From Clostridia bacterium (lineage in GTDB: Bacteria > Bacillota > Clostridia > Oscillospirales > Oscillospiraceae): a DNA stretch of 64,000 nt. Below are positions 44,289 to 52,240 of the stretch, in pieces (position 1 is the first letter of the stretch; the number at the start of each line of letters is the position of its first letter). The notes beneath the pieces were generated by a model that saw nothing but the letters and a program-made list of their open reading frames with translations, searched no databases and was not told the origin of the DNA. The DNA lies in NCBI GenBank assembly GCA_009929315.1, contig SAAS01000007.1, positions 62,001-126,000 on the forward strand. Direction: 5' to 3'. Both the position numbers and the translations under genes were made by a program.

Positions 44289-44963
44289 TTAGCCCGCGAT
44301 TTTTTTGAGTCTCGGCTTGTCCAAAACCCTTACTCCGCCCCGAGCGACCTCAACAAGTCCCTCGGTTGAAAAATACTTGAGCATTCGAGAAACGACTTCA
44401 CGGGCTGAGCCCATGTATTTTGCTATCTGTTCCTGCGTAAGCTTAATCGAGTCGCCGCCCTCTTTGGCAAGTTCGTCAAGCAAAAACACCGCGAGACGGC
44501 GGTCAAAGCTCATAAACAGTATTTGCTGCATCGCCCACATAACCTCGGAAAAGCGCTCCGTCGCCGTTTTAAGGGCGAAATTTTCGACATAGACATTTTC
44601 CTCCATAAGCATTGCAAAGCCGCCGGAGTTGATAATATAAACCTCGCTTTTCACCTCTGCGTCCACGAAAACGTCGAAGGTGATGCTCTGCATAACGCAG
44701 GAGGCGGAAAGCATGCAAATATCGCCCGGATAAAGTCTGTAAAGGGTGATTTCCTTGCCTTCCTCGGAGAGCATATATGCCCGAAGGATTCCGCTTTTAA
44801 CGAGAATCGCGCCCGTGCAGTTGCCCGTGTTGCCGTGGATGTTTTCGCCCTTGTCATATTCGGCAAAGGAGGTCTGAAGGCAAAGCGCCTTTTTCTCCTC
44901 CTCGCTCAGTTTATCCCAAAAGGGAAAATAGCGTGAAAATAGGTCCGCGCAGTTAAAAGGCAT
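44289..44963 (-). CDS. Crp/Fnr family transcriptional regulator
   Basis: The 224-residue protein has a cyclic-nucleotide-binding-type beta roll (about residues 25-120), a dimerisation helix, and a winged HTH with LTQEQIAKYMGSAREVVSRMLKYF near residue 175. It lacks the N-terminal CxxC or CxxxC cysteine set of oxygen-sensing Fnr, so it probably senses another signal such as a small molecule, heme or redox state. It converges with trxA. An inverted repeat upstream of trxA could be a target. Confidence 0.88.
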   Translation of the reverse strand: MPFNCADLFSRYFPFWDKLSEEEKKALCLQTSFAEYDKGENIHGNTGNCTGAILVKSGILRAYMLSEEGKEITLYRLYPGDICMLSASCVMQSITFDVFVDAEVKSEVYIINSGGFAMLMEENVYVENFALKTATERFSEVMWAMQQILFMSFDRRLAVFLLDELAKEGGDSIKLTQEQIAKYMGSAREVVSRMLKYFSTEGLVEVARGGVRVLDKPRLKKIAG

Positions 44964-45080
44964 GGTGTCATCCTCCTGTTCGGATTTTGGGCGTTACGGC
45001 TCAATCTTAAACGTCCGCTATGTATTTTATCACAAAGCGTCTGATCGTTCAAGCCTGCTTAAAAACAACTCCCGTGCATC

Positions 45081-45108
45081 TTTACTTATTGCGCGGATGT
45101 GCTATAAT
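45081..45108 (+). promoter_or_regulatory. Extended -10 promoter for galE
   Basis: TGCTATAAT (45100-45108) is an extended -10 element, with TTTACT (45081-45086) 16 bases before TATAAT. The galE start is about 100 bases downstream. Confidence 0.6.
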
Positions 45109-45206
45109 GCATACAAGATTGTTAGGTCGGAATTATTTAGTCAGTATTTTGCCGCCTCAATTTAACGGGGACGGCTTTTTGTGTATTGCTGGAAACGGAG
45201 GGCATC

Positions 45207-46205
45207 ATGAGTAAGATATTAGTGCTCGGCGGTGCGGGCTATATCGGCTCCCACACTGTATATGAGCTTTTGGACGAGGGCTTTGAAGTCGTCGTGGCTG
45301 ATAATCTGGAAACCGGACATCGTTCGGCAGTTCACCCGCTCGCCAAACTCTACGTGGGTGATATCCGCGACAGAGCCTTTCTTGACAAGCTCTTTAAGAG
45401 CGAGAAAATTGACGCCGTGGTACATTTTGCCGCATACTCCCTTGTCGGCGAGAGCATGACAAACCCTCTCAAATATTACGGCAACAATATCGGCGGAACG
45501 CAGGTGCTCCTTTCAGCTATGGTCGCAAATAATATTTCCAACATCGTCTTTTCCTCATCTGCGGCGGTCTATGGCGAGCCGAAAAGCACGCCCATTCTGG
45601 AAAACGACCCTACTGAGCCGACCAACACCTACGGCGCGACAAAGCTTGCCATGGAGCAGATGTTCAAGTGGACAGGTTTGGCTCACGGTCTGAAATATGT
45701 TTCACTTCGCTACTTTAACGCCTGCGGCGCGCATCCGAGCGGAAGAATCGGCGAGGATCACAACCCCGAAACCCACCTGATTCCGATTATTCTGCAAGCA
45801 GCAAACGGCACCAGATCCGAAATTCAGGTTTTCGGCACAGATTACGACACAAAGGACGGGACCTGTGTGCGAGACTATATCCATGTGTGCGATCTTGCGC
45901 AGGCGCATGTCAAAGCCGTACGCCACCTTCTGGGCGGCGGAGAAAGCAGCACCTTTAATCTCGGTAACGGCGTCGGTTTCACGGTTAACGAAGTTATTCG
46001 GGCTGCCGAGGAGGTTGTCGGACATGAAATTCCCGCAGTTCTTTCCGGCAGACGTGCGGGCGACCCCGCCATTCTCGTCGCCTCAAGCGATAAGGCAAAA
46101 GGTCTGCTCGGCTGGGAACCTCACTATGCGGATATCTATACCATTTTGGAAACCTCTTGGAAGTGGCACCGCGCCCATCCAAACGGCTTTGACGAGGATA
46201 AATAA
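45207..46205 (+). CDS. galE: UDP-glucose 4-epimerase
   Basis: The start at 45207 fits GGAGGG at 45197-45202, giving 332 residues. The enzyme has the NAD-binding GGAGYIGSHT, the SSSAAVYGEP catalytic segment and YGATKLAME with the YxxxK pair. The C-terminal GRRAGDPAILVASSDKAK is typical of GalE. It interconverts UDP-glucose and UDP-galactose for galactose use and surface polysaccharides. It is monocistronic, with its own promoter and terminator. Confidence 0.95.
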   Translation: MSKILVLGGAGYIGSHTVYELLDEGFEVVVADNLETGHRSAVHPLAKLYVGDIRDRAFLDKLFKSEKIDAVVHFAAYSLVGESMTNPLKYYGNNIGGTQVLLSAMVANNISNIVFSSSAAVYGEPKSTPILENDPTEPTNTYGATKLAMEQMFKWTGLAHGLKYVSLRYFNACGAHPSGRIGEDHNPETHLIPIILQAANGTRSEIQVFGTDYDTKDGTCVRDYIHVCDLAQAHVKAVRHLLGGGESSTFNLGNGVGFTVNEVIRAAEEVVGHEIPAVLSGRRAGDPAILVASSDKAKGLLGWEPHYADIYTILETSWKWHRAHPNGFDEDK

Positions 46206-46215
46206 GAAAAAAAGC

Positions 46216-46257
46216 AAAACGCCGTCCGGTTAACTTCAACCGGACGGCGTTTTTTTC
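46216..46257 (+). terminator. Rho-independent terminator of galE
   Basis: A perfect 16-bp stem (46216-46231 with 46238-46253) with a 6-base loop is followed by T residues. The left arm also starts in A-rich sequence, so it can work for the convergent MATE gene. Confidence 0.9.
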
Positions 46258-46271
46258 GGTTTTCGACGCTC

Positions 46272-47630
46272 TTATGCGGCTCGAAGTGCCAAGCGCTCCT
46301 CATCCTTCATTTTCTTTCGATAGTATACTATAAAAGCGGCCGAAGTCAGCGTCCACGTGATGGGGTAGCTGAGAAGCGTTGACATGAGAACAGGGTTTTT
46401 CGGAACAACCACGGTTAGCCAAACGACGCGCAGGAGGCATATACCAACAAGCGTTATCAGCATAGGCACGAAGGCGTGACCCATACCGCGAAGCGCTCCC
46501 GCCAGCACAATTACGAAAATGAACACGATGTAACAAGGCACCAGCAGGCGCTGAATATCAAGTCCGATGGAAAGCACATTCAGGTCATCGGTGAATAGCA
46601 GGAATAGGGTTCTTCCGAACACAATCAGCAGCGAGCCCATAACAAGAGATATTGCGGCCGTCATGAGAAGGCATATCCGCACGCTTTTTTTAATGGCGTT
46701 GAGCTGCCCCGCGCCGTAGTACTGCCCCGAAATTGAGGTTATTGCGATTCCGAAGGATTCCAGTGTCATCCAAAAGAACACATCCACCTTGCTGTAAGCG
46801 GACATAGCCGCAATTGTGTTGGTTCCGAAGCCGTCGATATTTGTTTGAATCATTATGTTCGATATAGAATACATTACCTGCTGCATGGCCTCGGGAACGC
46901 CTATGCGCAGCATGCGCTTCAATATATTCAGGCGAATCCCGATTTTTTTGAAGTTTAGCCTGTATTCCTCGGGAAGGGCGCACAGAGCGCGCACGATGAG
47001 CACCGAGCTGAGGCCCTGCGAAATAACTGTTGCAATCGCCGCTCCGGCAACGCCCATGTCAAACCAGTAGATTAAAACATAGTCGAGAGCGATATTGGTA
47101 AGGCAGCCGGCAACGAGATAGTAGAACGGGCGCTTGGAATCCCCGATTGCCCGCAGTACGGACGCTCCCAGATTATACACGGTGATAAAAAGAGAGCCGG
47201 AGAAATAGATATAGAGATACGTTTTGCTCATGGCGTAGACATCGCCCTTAACGTCCATGCTCTTTAAAAGTGCAGGCGTAAATACAAGCCCCAAAATTGT
47301 AATCGCCACACCGCAGATAAGGGCAATCGCCATGGCTGTATGTAAAGCCCTACCGACCTTTTTGCTGTCACCCGCGCCGAAATACTGCGCGATTATCACA
47401 GAACAGCCCGCCGCCAGCTCGACGAAAACACCGATCAGAAGGGTCACAACCTGCGCCGTCGGACCGCCCACCGCCGCAAGCGCGGCTTTTCCCACAAAAC
47501 GCCCGACAAAAATCGCATCCGCCGTATTATACAGCTGCTGGAAAAAAGTGCCGAGCCAAATCGGGATGACAAACATGATAAGCATTTTCGCAATGCTTTT
47601 CCACGATGTAGAATTGTCGTTTACATTCAT
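46272..47630 (-). CDS. MATE family efflux transporter
   Basis: The 452-residue protein has twelve hydrophobic spans in two six-span halves. The first half includes PIWLGTFFQQLYNTADAIFVG and the second MYSISNIMIQTNIDGFG, which are typical MatE repeats. MATE pumps export drugs or metabolites using Na+ or H+. The C-terminus is basic. AGGGAG before the ATG at 47630 supports the start. Nothing nearby hints at the substrate. Confidence 0.92.
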   Translation of the reverse strand: MNVNDNSTSWKSIAKMLIMFVIPIWLGTFFQQLYNTADAIFVGRFVGKAALAAVGGPTAQVVTLLIGVFVELAAGCSVIIAQYFGAGDSKKVGRALHTAMAIALICGVAITILGLVFTPALLKSMDVKGDVYAMSKTYLYIYFSGSLFITVYNLGASVLRAIGDSKRPFYYLVAGCLTNIALDYVLIYWFDMGVAGAAIATVISQGLSSVLIVRALCALPEEYRLNFKKIGIRLNILKRMLRIGVPEAMQQVMYSISNIMIQTNIDGFGTNTIAAMSAYSKVDVFFWMTLESFGIAITSISGQYYGAGQLNAIKKSVRICLLMTAAISLVMGSLLIVFGRTLFLLFTDDLNVLSIGLDIQRLLVPCYIVFIFVIVLAGALRGMGHAFVPMLITLVGICLLRVVWLTVVVPKNPVLMSTLLSYPITWTLTSAAFIVYYRKKMKDEERLALRAA

Positions 47631-47756
47631 TTGTTTTCCCTCCTTACCTCGGATTTATTTGGGTTTGTCGCTGTTATGCGGATTTTCACATTATACAATG
47701 TCCGTCCGGGATAGACAAGACAAAAATAAAGCTTTGCGAGCAAAAAACGCATAAAA

Positions 47757-47797
47757 AATGAGCGGGAGCCGAAGTATACCGTTTCGGCTCCCGCTCA
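47757..47797 (-). terminator. Terminator of the transglutaminase-like gene
   Basis: A 14-bp stem (47760-47773 with 47782-47796) with an 8-base loop region is followed on the minus strand by ATTTTTTAT. On the plus strand GCTTTTTT also follows. Confidence 0.8.
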
Positions 47798-47821
47798 GCT
47801 TTTTTACAGTATTGAAACTGT

Positions 47822-48982
47822 CTAAAATGTGTTTGAAATTATGCCCGAGTCAGGCTCGCCAATTGCGCACGCGGGATATTTTTTGGCGTCCCAGATATAG
47901 CTGTCCTTAAACTGCTCGTCACTCCGCATGAAGGAGTTCTCAGCGCCCAAGGAATAGTATGCGGTCGCATCCACATGGAAATAGTTGCCCTCAATCCTGA
48001 TGATGTTCCAAGAGTGGGCTTCGTTGTCCATTGTTCCGTCAACCACCAGACACTCGATTCCGGCGGCGCGGCAAAGCGCGCTGTAAGCCGCGGCAAACCC
48101 GCGGCTATCCGCGCAGTATTCGAGCAGCGCTCCGTAAGCCGAGGAACCAAGTCCGCTGTCAAGCTCCGCTCCGCTGCGAACGGCGCCTGTCGGGTCGTAG
48201 GTGCAGCTGAGCGCAAGCTGCTGGTAGAGGTTGTAGGCATATTCCGCATCCTTGACGTTGGAAGCGCTCCTGACAATTTCCTGTATTTTGGTGTTCAGCG
48301 CAGCCCTCATTTTTTCAAGCTCCGAGCTCTTCCATCCATATTCAAAATCAAGCTCAATTATGCGCTGAAGACCGCTTTCGGGGTGTATGGTTACTGTCAC
48401 ACTGGGCGGTACCACGCAGCTTACCGGATTTTGGGTGTATGCGAAATTAACGGCGGAAATCACATCCTCCTCGGTAACCGTTGCGCTTGTCAGGCGCAGG
48501 GCGACATAGGAAGACATCTCCTCCAAAACAGGCTCAATGGCATCGGCAAGCTCCGCTTTTCCGGTTATATAGCGAATATCGTCGATTTCGCTTTGGGTTT
48601 TCTTATATGTTATGTAAACCACAGCCTCATAATAGGTGACAATGGGACTTAAATCATAGGACATATAGTCCACCGCAAAGCTTGCAAGCGCGTTTTCGCT
48701 TTTTGCCTCCAGCAACGCCCGTGAAAGGTCGTCCTGAATAGTCCCGTCATACGCCGTGAATCTCAGCCTTCCCTCCGCCTTGTGACCGCTTACCATGGCG
48801 ATTATCGCGGCCTTCAGTTCGATGAAGTTTGAAATTTGAGTGGTATTGCTGCTGAGCAGATTCTGCTGGTCATCCTTGTATTCCGAAACGGAGAGATACT
48901 CCTTTTTAAACATTGAGCTGCAGCCTGAAAGCGCGGCAAGCAGGGATACAACAATTAAAAGCGATATAATTCGTTTCTTCAT
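47822..48982 (-). CDS. Transglutaminase-like lipoprotein, catalytic Cys apparently replaced
   Basis: The 386-residue protein has a signal peptide with lipobox ALSGC. The N-terminal 230 residues are unassigned. The C-terminal part has the transglutaminase/protease core CADSRGFAAAYSALCRAAGIEC, with the later histidine in NEAHSWNIIRIEG and the aspartate in YFHVDATA. Aligned by eye with active members (GVCxGYAxAF), the nucleophile position is serine in DSRGF. It may therefore be inactive, or use another residue. It is exported to the cell surface and ends the topoisomerase-YitT run. Confidence 0.78.
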   Translation of the reverse strand: MKKRIISLLIVVSLLAALSGCSSMFKKEYLSVSEYKDDQQNLLSSNTTQISNFIELKAAIIAMVSGHKAEGRLRFTAYDGTIQDDLSRALLEAKSENALASFAVDYMSYDLSPIVTYYEAVVYITYKKTQSEIDDIRYITGKAELADAIEPVLEEMSSYVALRLTSATVTEEDVISAVNFAYTQNPVSCVVPPSVTVTIHPESGLQRIIELDFEYGWKSSELEKMRAALNTKIQEIVRSASNVKDAEYAYNLYQQLALSCTYDPTGAVRSGAELDSGLGSSAYGALLEYCADSRGFAAAYSALCRAAGIECLVVDGTMDNEAHSWNIIRIEGNYFHVDATAYYSLGAENSFMRSDEQFKDSYIWDAKKYPACAIGEPDSGIISNTF

Positions 48983-49031
48983 ATTCCCTGCCTCCTTTAC
49001 GAAAAATGGTTTTTGGCCTCAAGGCTTGTGC

Positions 49032-49904
49032 TCATTTATTGACCGAAATGTCCCCAAAGCCCTCGCCGAAGACGTCACGGGTATCCGTTACAATAACGAA
49101 GGCACTTTTGTCAATGTTCTTGACGATTTTCTTGATTTCAACAATCTGCTGACGCTTGACAACGCACAGAAGAATCTGCTTGTCCTGTCCCGAATAGGCG
49201 CCCTTGCCCGAAAGCACGGTTACGCCTCTGTTTAGCTTTTCTACAATTGCCGCTTTTATCTCGTCGCTGTATTCGGAGATGATGTGGCAGAGCTTCGACT
49301 GCGAGGAGCCGTAAAGAACAAGGTCAATTACCCTCGCCGCTATATATACTGCGATTACAGTATACATCGCGTTTTCGTATTTTCCGAATATAAGCGCGTA
49401 GGCGGCAATAATAACGCCGTCGAGCACCAGTATCATAGTGCCGAAATTGACATAGGGATATTTTTCGCGGATAATCTTTGCCAGAATGTCCGTTCCGCCC
49501 GTGGTCGAGCCTGTTGAGTAGACAATACCAAGCCCCAGACCTGTGATTATTCCGCCGTAAATCGCCGCGAGAAGCGGCTCGGCAGTAATACTTATTTTGA
49601 CGAGCGAAAGAAGGTCGATGAAAAGGGAGCTTGCGAGAGTCCCCAAAAGCGACCCTCCCATAAACTTCCACCCGTACCTCCTTAGCGCGATTATGAATAA
49701 CGGCAGGTTCAAGGCCGCAAGCATAACGCCGGTCGGAGCGCCCGTGAGATAGTTTATAACCAATGCGATACCGGTTACGCCGCCTGAAAGCAGAGCCGCA
49801 GGGTGGAAAAACCACTGGATTCCGACAGCGAATACCGCGGAGCCGAGCAGGATTTTCAGAATATTGAGCACTGATTTCAGCGTTGTCTTTGATCTGTTTT
49901 CCAA
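49032..49904 (-). CDS. YitT family membrane protein (DUF161/DUF2179)
   Basis: The 290-residue protein has an N-terminal set of five spans with SGGVTGIALVINYLTGAPTG and the STGSTTGGTDILAKII motif. The soluble C-terminal DUF2179 domain (about residues 210-290) ends in TDTRDVFGEGF. The function of the family is uncertain; transport or channel roles have been proposed. It is 42 bases downstream of the topoisomerase IV A gene on the same strand. Confidence 0.92.
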   Translation of the reverse strand: MENRSKTTLKSVLNILKILLGSAVFAVGIQWFFHPAALLSGGVTGIALVINYLTGAPTGVMLAALNLPLFIIALRRYGWKFMGGSLLGTLASSLFIDLLSLVKISITAEPLLAAIYGGIITGLGLGIVYSTGSTTGGTDILAKIIREKYPYVNFGTMILVLDGVIIAAYALIFGKYENAMYTVIAVYIAARVIDLVLYGSSQSKLCHIISEYSDEIKAAIVEKLNRGVTVLSGKGAYSGQDKQILLCVVKRQQIVEIKKIVKNIDKSAFVIVTDTRDVFGEGFGDISVNK

Positions 49905-49945
49905 ATACCTGTTCCTTCCTTCCGGTTCCCAAAATATCGAAACGA

Positions 49946-52189
49946 TTACTCGTCGATAAGGCTCATCTGTTTTTCCTCTTTGTCCTCGTCGCGCAAAAGC
50001 GCTCCTGCAACGGGAATACTCCTCGCCCTGTAACGCGCGGCGTTTTTAATCGGACTTTCCTCGGCAAACACAGCCCGCTCAAGGCTGTATTTTGCTTTTA
50101 TATTCATAAGCGAAACGCCGATAGTCGTGCGTGAACTCTTCGGCGCAAGCAGCGAGCTCGAGAAGACCATCGCCCTGCCCTCGGTGGAGAACACGGCAAT
50201 TTCGCGCTCCTTTGTAAGCGGCAGAATGCTGACAAGAAGGCTTTTGTCAGAATACGCTCCCGTAAGACGTTTTCTGTTCGTTTTTGTTGCGTAGGCGCTG
50301 AGTTCAAGCCTTGCAACCTTGCCGTTTGCGTAGAACAGCAGCAAACTCCCGCTGTAATCGCCGGGATTTATCATGCAGATTACATTCTCACCCTCGTCCA
50401 TCTCAAGATGTGAGGGTAAAAACACGCCGAGAACCGAGGCCTTCGAGTCGTCGAAATCCGAAATCCGCACCTTATAAACTTGCTGCTTGTCGGTGAATAT
50501 GAGCAGCTCCGCGCGGTTTGTCGCCTCAAAAATCTGGAAGGGCGCGTCGTTTTCCTTGTACTTTTGCTCGCCGCCCATGCGCAGCGACAGCGGAGTTATT
50601 TTTTTGAAATAGCCCTCGCGCGATAAGAACAGCGTAACGGCATAGTCCTCAATTTCGCTGCCCTCGTCCGATTCCTCCACTTCGTCGGAATAGACTATTG
50701 CGGTTTTACGCGGCAAATTGTACTTGCGGCTGACCTCTGCCAGTTCATCGATGATGATTTTTTTCACTCTGCGCGGCGAGTTCAAGATGTCTTCCAGATC
50801 TGCAATATCTTTCTCGAGCTGCGCTGTTTCATCGACGCGCTTTAAAATATATTCCTTGTTGATATTGCGGAGCTTGATTTCGGCGACAAATTCGGCCTGA
50901 ACGCGGTCGATACCGAAGCCGATCATAAGGTTCGGCACAACCTCCGCCTCAAGCTCGGTATTGCGGATTATAGCTATGGCTTTGTCTATATCCAGAAGGA
51001 TTTTTTTAAGACCGTTGAGTAAATGCAGCTTGTCCCGCTTTTTTGCAAGGTCGAAGTAGACTCTGCGGCGCACGCTTTCGATTCGCCATGCTGTCCACTC
51101 GTCAAGAATTTCGCGTATGCCCATAACCCGCGGATTTCCCGCGATGAGTATATTGAAATTGCAGGAGAAGCTGTCGCACAGCGGCGTCATCTTCATAAGC
51201 TTCTGCATGAGCTTGTCGGGGTCAATTCCGCGTTTTAGGTCAACGGCAAGCTTAAGTCCGCCCAAATCGGTTTCGTCGCGCATGTCGTTGATTTCCTTGA
51301 TTTTTCCGGTTTTTATAAGCTCCGCCACTTTATCCATTATCGCTTCGACTGTGGTGGAATAGGGAATCTCAAAGATTTCGATGATGTTTTCTTCTTTAAT
51401 ATAGCGCCATTTCGAGCGAACCTTGAAGCTTCCGCGGCCTGTTCGATAAATCTCCTCAAGCTCGGAGGCATTGTATATAAGCTCGCCGCCCGTCGGGAAA
51501 TCGGGCGCAAGCAGGCTCTGCATAAGGTCACATTCAGGGTCCTTTATGTAGTTTATGGTCGTTTCGCAGACTTCATTCAGATTAAAGCCACAAATTTGGC
51601 TCGCCATGCCGACGGCTATGCCCGTGTTCGCGGAAACAAGTACATTCGGGAAAGTGGTCGGAAGCAAGGCCGGCTCCTTGGTGCTGCCGTCGTAGTTATC
51701 AATAAAATCCACGGTATCCTTGTCAATATCGCGGAAAAGCTCTCCGCAGATGTCCGAGAGCTTCGCCTCGGTGTAACGCGACGCGGCATAGGACATATCG
51801 CGGGAATATATCTTACCGAAGTTACCCTTGCTGTCCACAAAGGGCGCCAGCAGCGCCTCGCAGCCCTTTGAAAGACGAACCATGGTTTCGTAAATCGCGG
51901 CGTCACCGTGAGGATTAAGGCGCATGGTTTGCCCGACGATGTTTGCGCTTTTTGTGCGCGAACCCGTCAGCAGATTCATTTTATACATCGTGTAAAGCAG
52001 CTTGCGGTGGGAGGGCTTGAAGCCGTCAATTTCCGGAATGGCTCTTGATACTATTACACTCATTGCATAGGGCATGTAGTTAAGCTCGAGAGTTTCCGTA
52101 ATCGGCTGCTCGATAACCTCTGCGTGAAGTCCCTCAACCGCTGCATTTATATTTGTTTTTTTGTTTTCCGGCTGTTTTTTCTTTGCCAT
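49946..52189 (-). CDS. parC: DNA topoisomerase IV / gyrase-like subunit A
   Basis: The 747-residue type IIA topoisomerase A subunit has MSVIVSRAIPEIDGFKPSHRKLLYTM, the QTMRLNPHGDAAIYETMVRLS helix, the catalytic tyrosine in ASRYTEAKL (about residue 130), and LLPTTFPN. The C-terminal part forms beta-pinwheel blades without a clear gyrase box, which fits a decatenase rather than a gyrase. It lies 51 bases downstream of the B subunit. It is assigned as ParC by length and missing gyrase box; the clostridial branch is divergent. Confidence 0.88.
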   Translation of the reverse strand: MAKKKQPENKKTNINAAVEGLHAEVIEQPITETLELNYMPYAMSVIVSRAIPEIDGFKPSHRKLLYTMYKMNLLTGSRTKSANIVGQTMRLNPHGDAAIYETMVRLSKGCEALLAPFVDSKGNFGKIYSRDMSYAASRYTEAKLSDICGELFRDIDKDTVDFIDNYDGSTKEPALLPTTFPNVLVSANTGIAVGMASQICGFNLNEVCETTINYIKDPECDLMQSLLAPDFPTGGELIYNASELEEIYRTGRGSFKVRSKWRYIKEENIIEIFEIPYSTTVEAIMDKVAELIKTGKIKEINDMRDETDLGGLKLAVDLKRGIDPDKLMQKLMKMTPLCDSFSCNFNILIAGNPRVMGIREILDEWTAWRIESVRRRVYFDLAKKRDKLHLLNGLKKILLDIDKAIAIIRNTELEAEVVPNLMIGFGIDRVQAEFVAEIKLRNINKEYILKRVDETAQLEKDIADLEDILNSPRRVKKIIIDELAEVSRKYNLPRKTAIVYSDEVEESDEGSEIEDYAVTLFLSREGYFKKITPLSLRMGGEQKYKENDAPFQIFEATNRAELLIFTDKQQVYKVRISDFDDSKASVLGVFLPSHLEMDEGENVICMINPGDYSGSLLLFYANGKVARLELSAYATKTNRKRLTGAYSDKSLLVSILPLTKEREIAVFSTEGRAMVFSSSLLAPKSSRTTIGVSLMNIKAKYSLERAVFAEESPIKNAARYRARSIPVAGALLRDEDKEEKQMSLIDE

Positions 52190-52240
52190 AAGGCGCTTCG
52201 TCCTCTCTTTTGGTAGGGAGTATTATCGGGCAGAACGACC

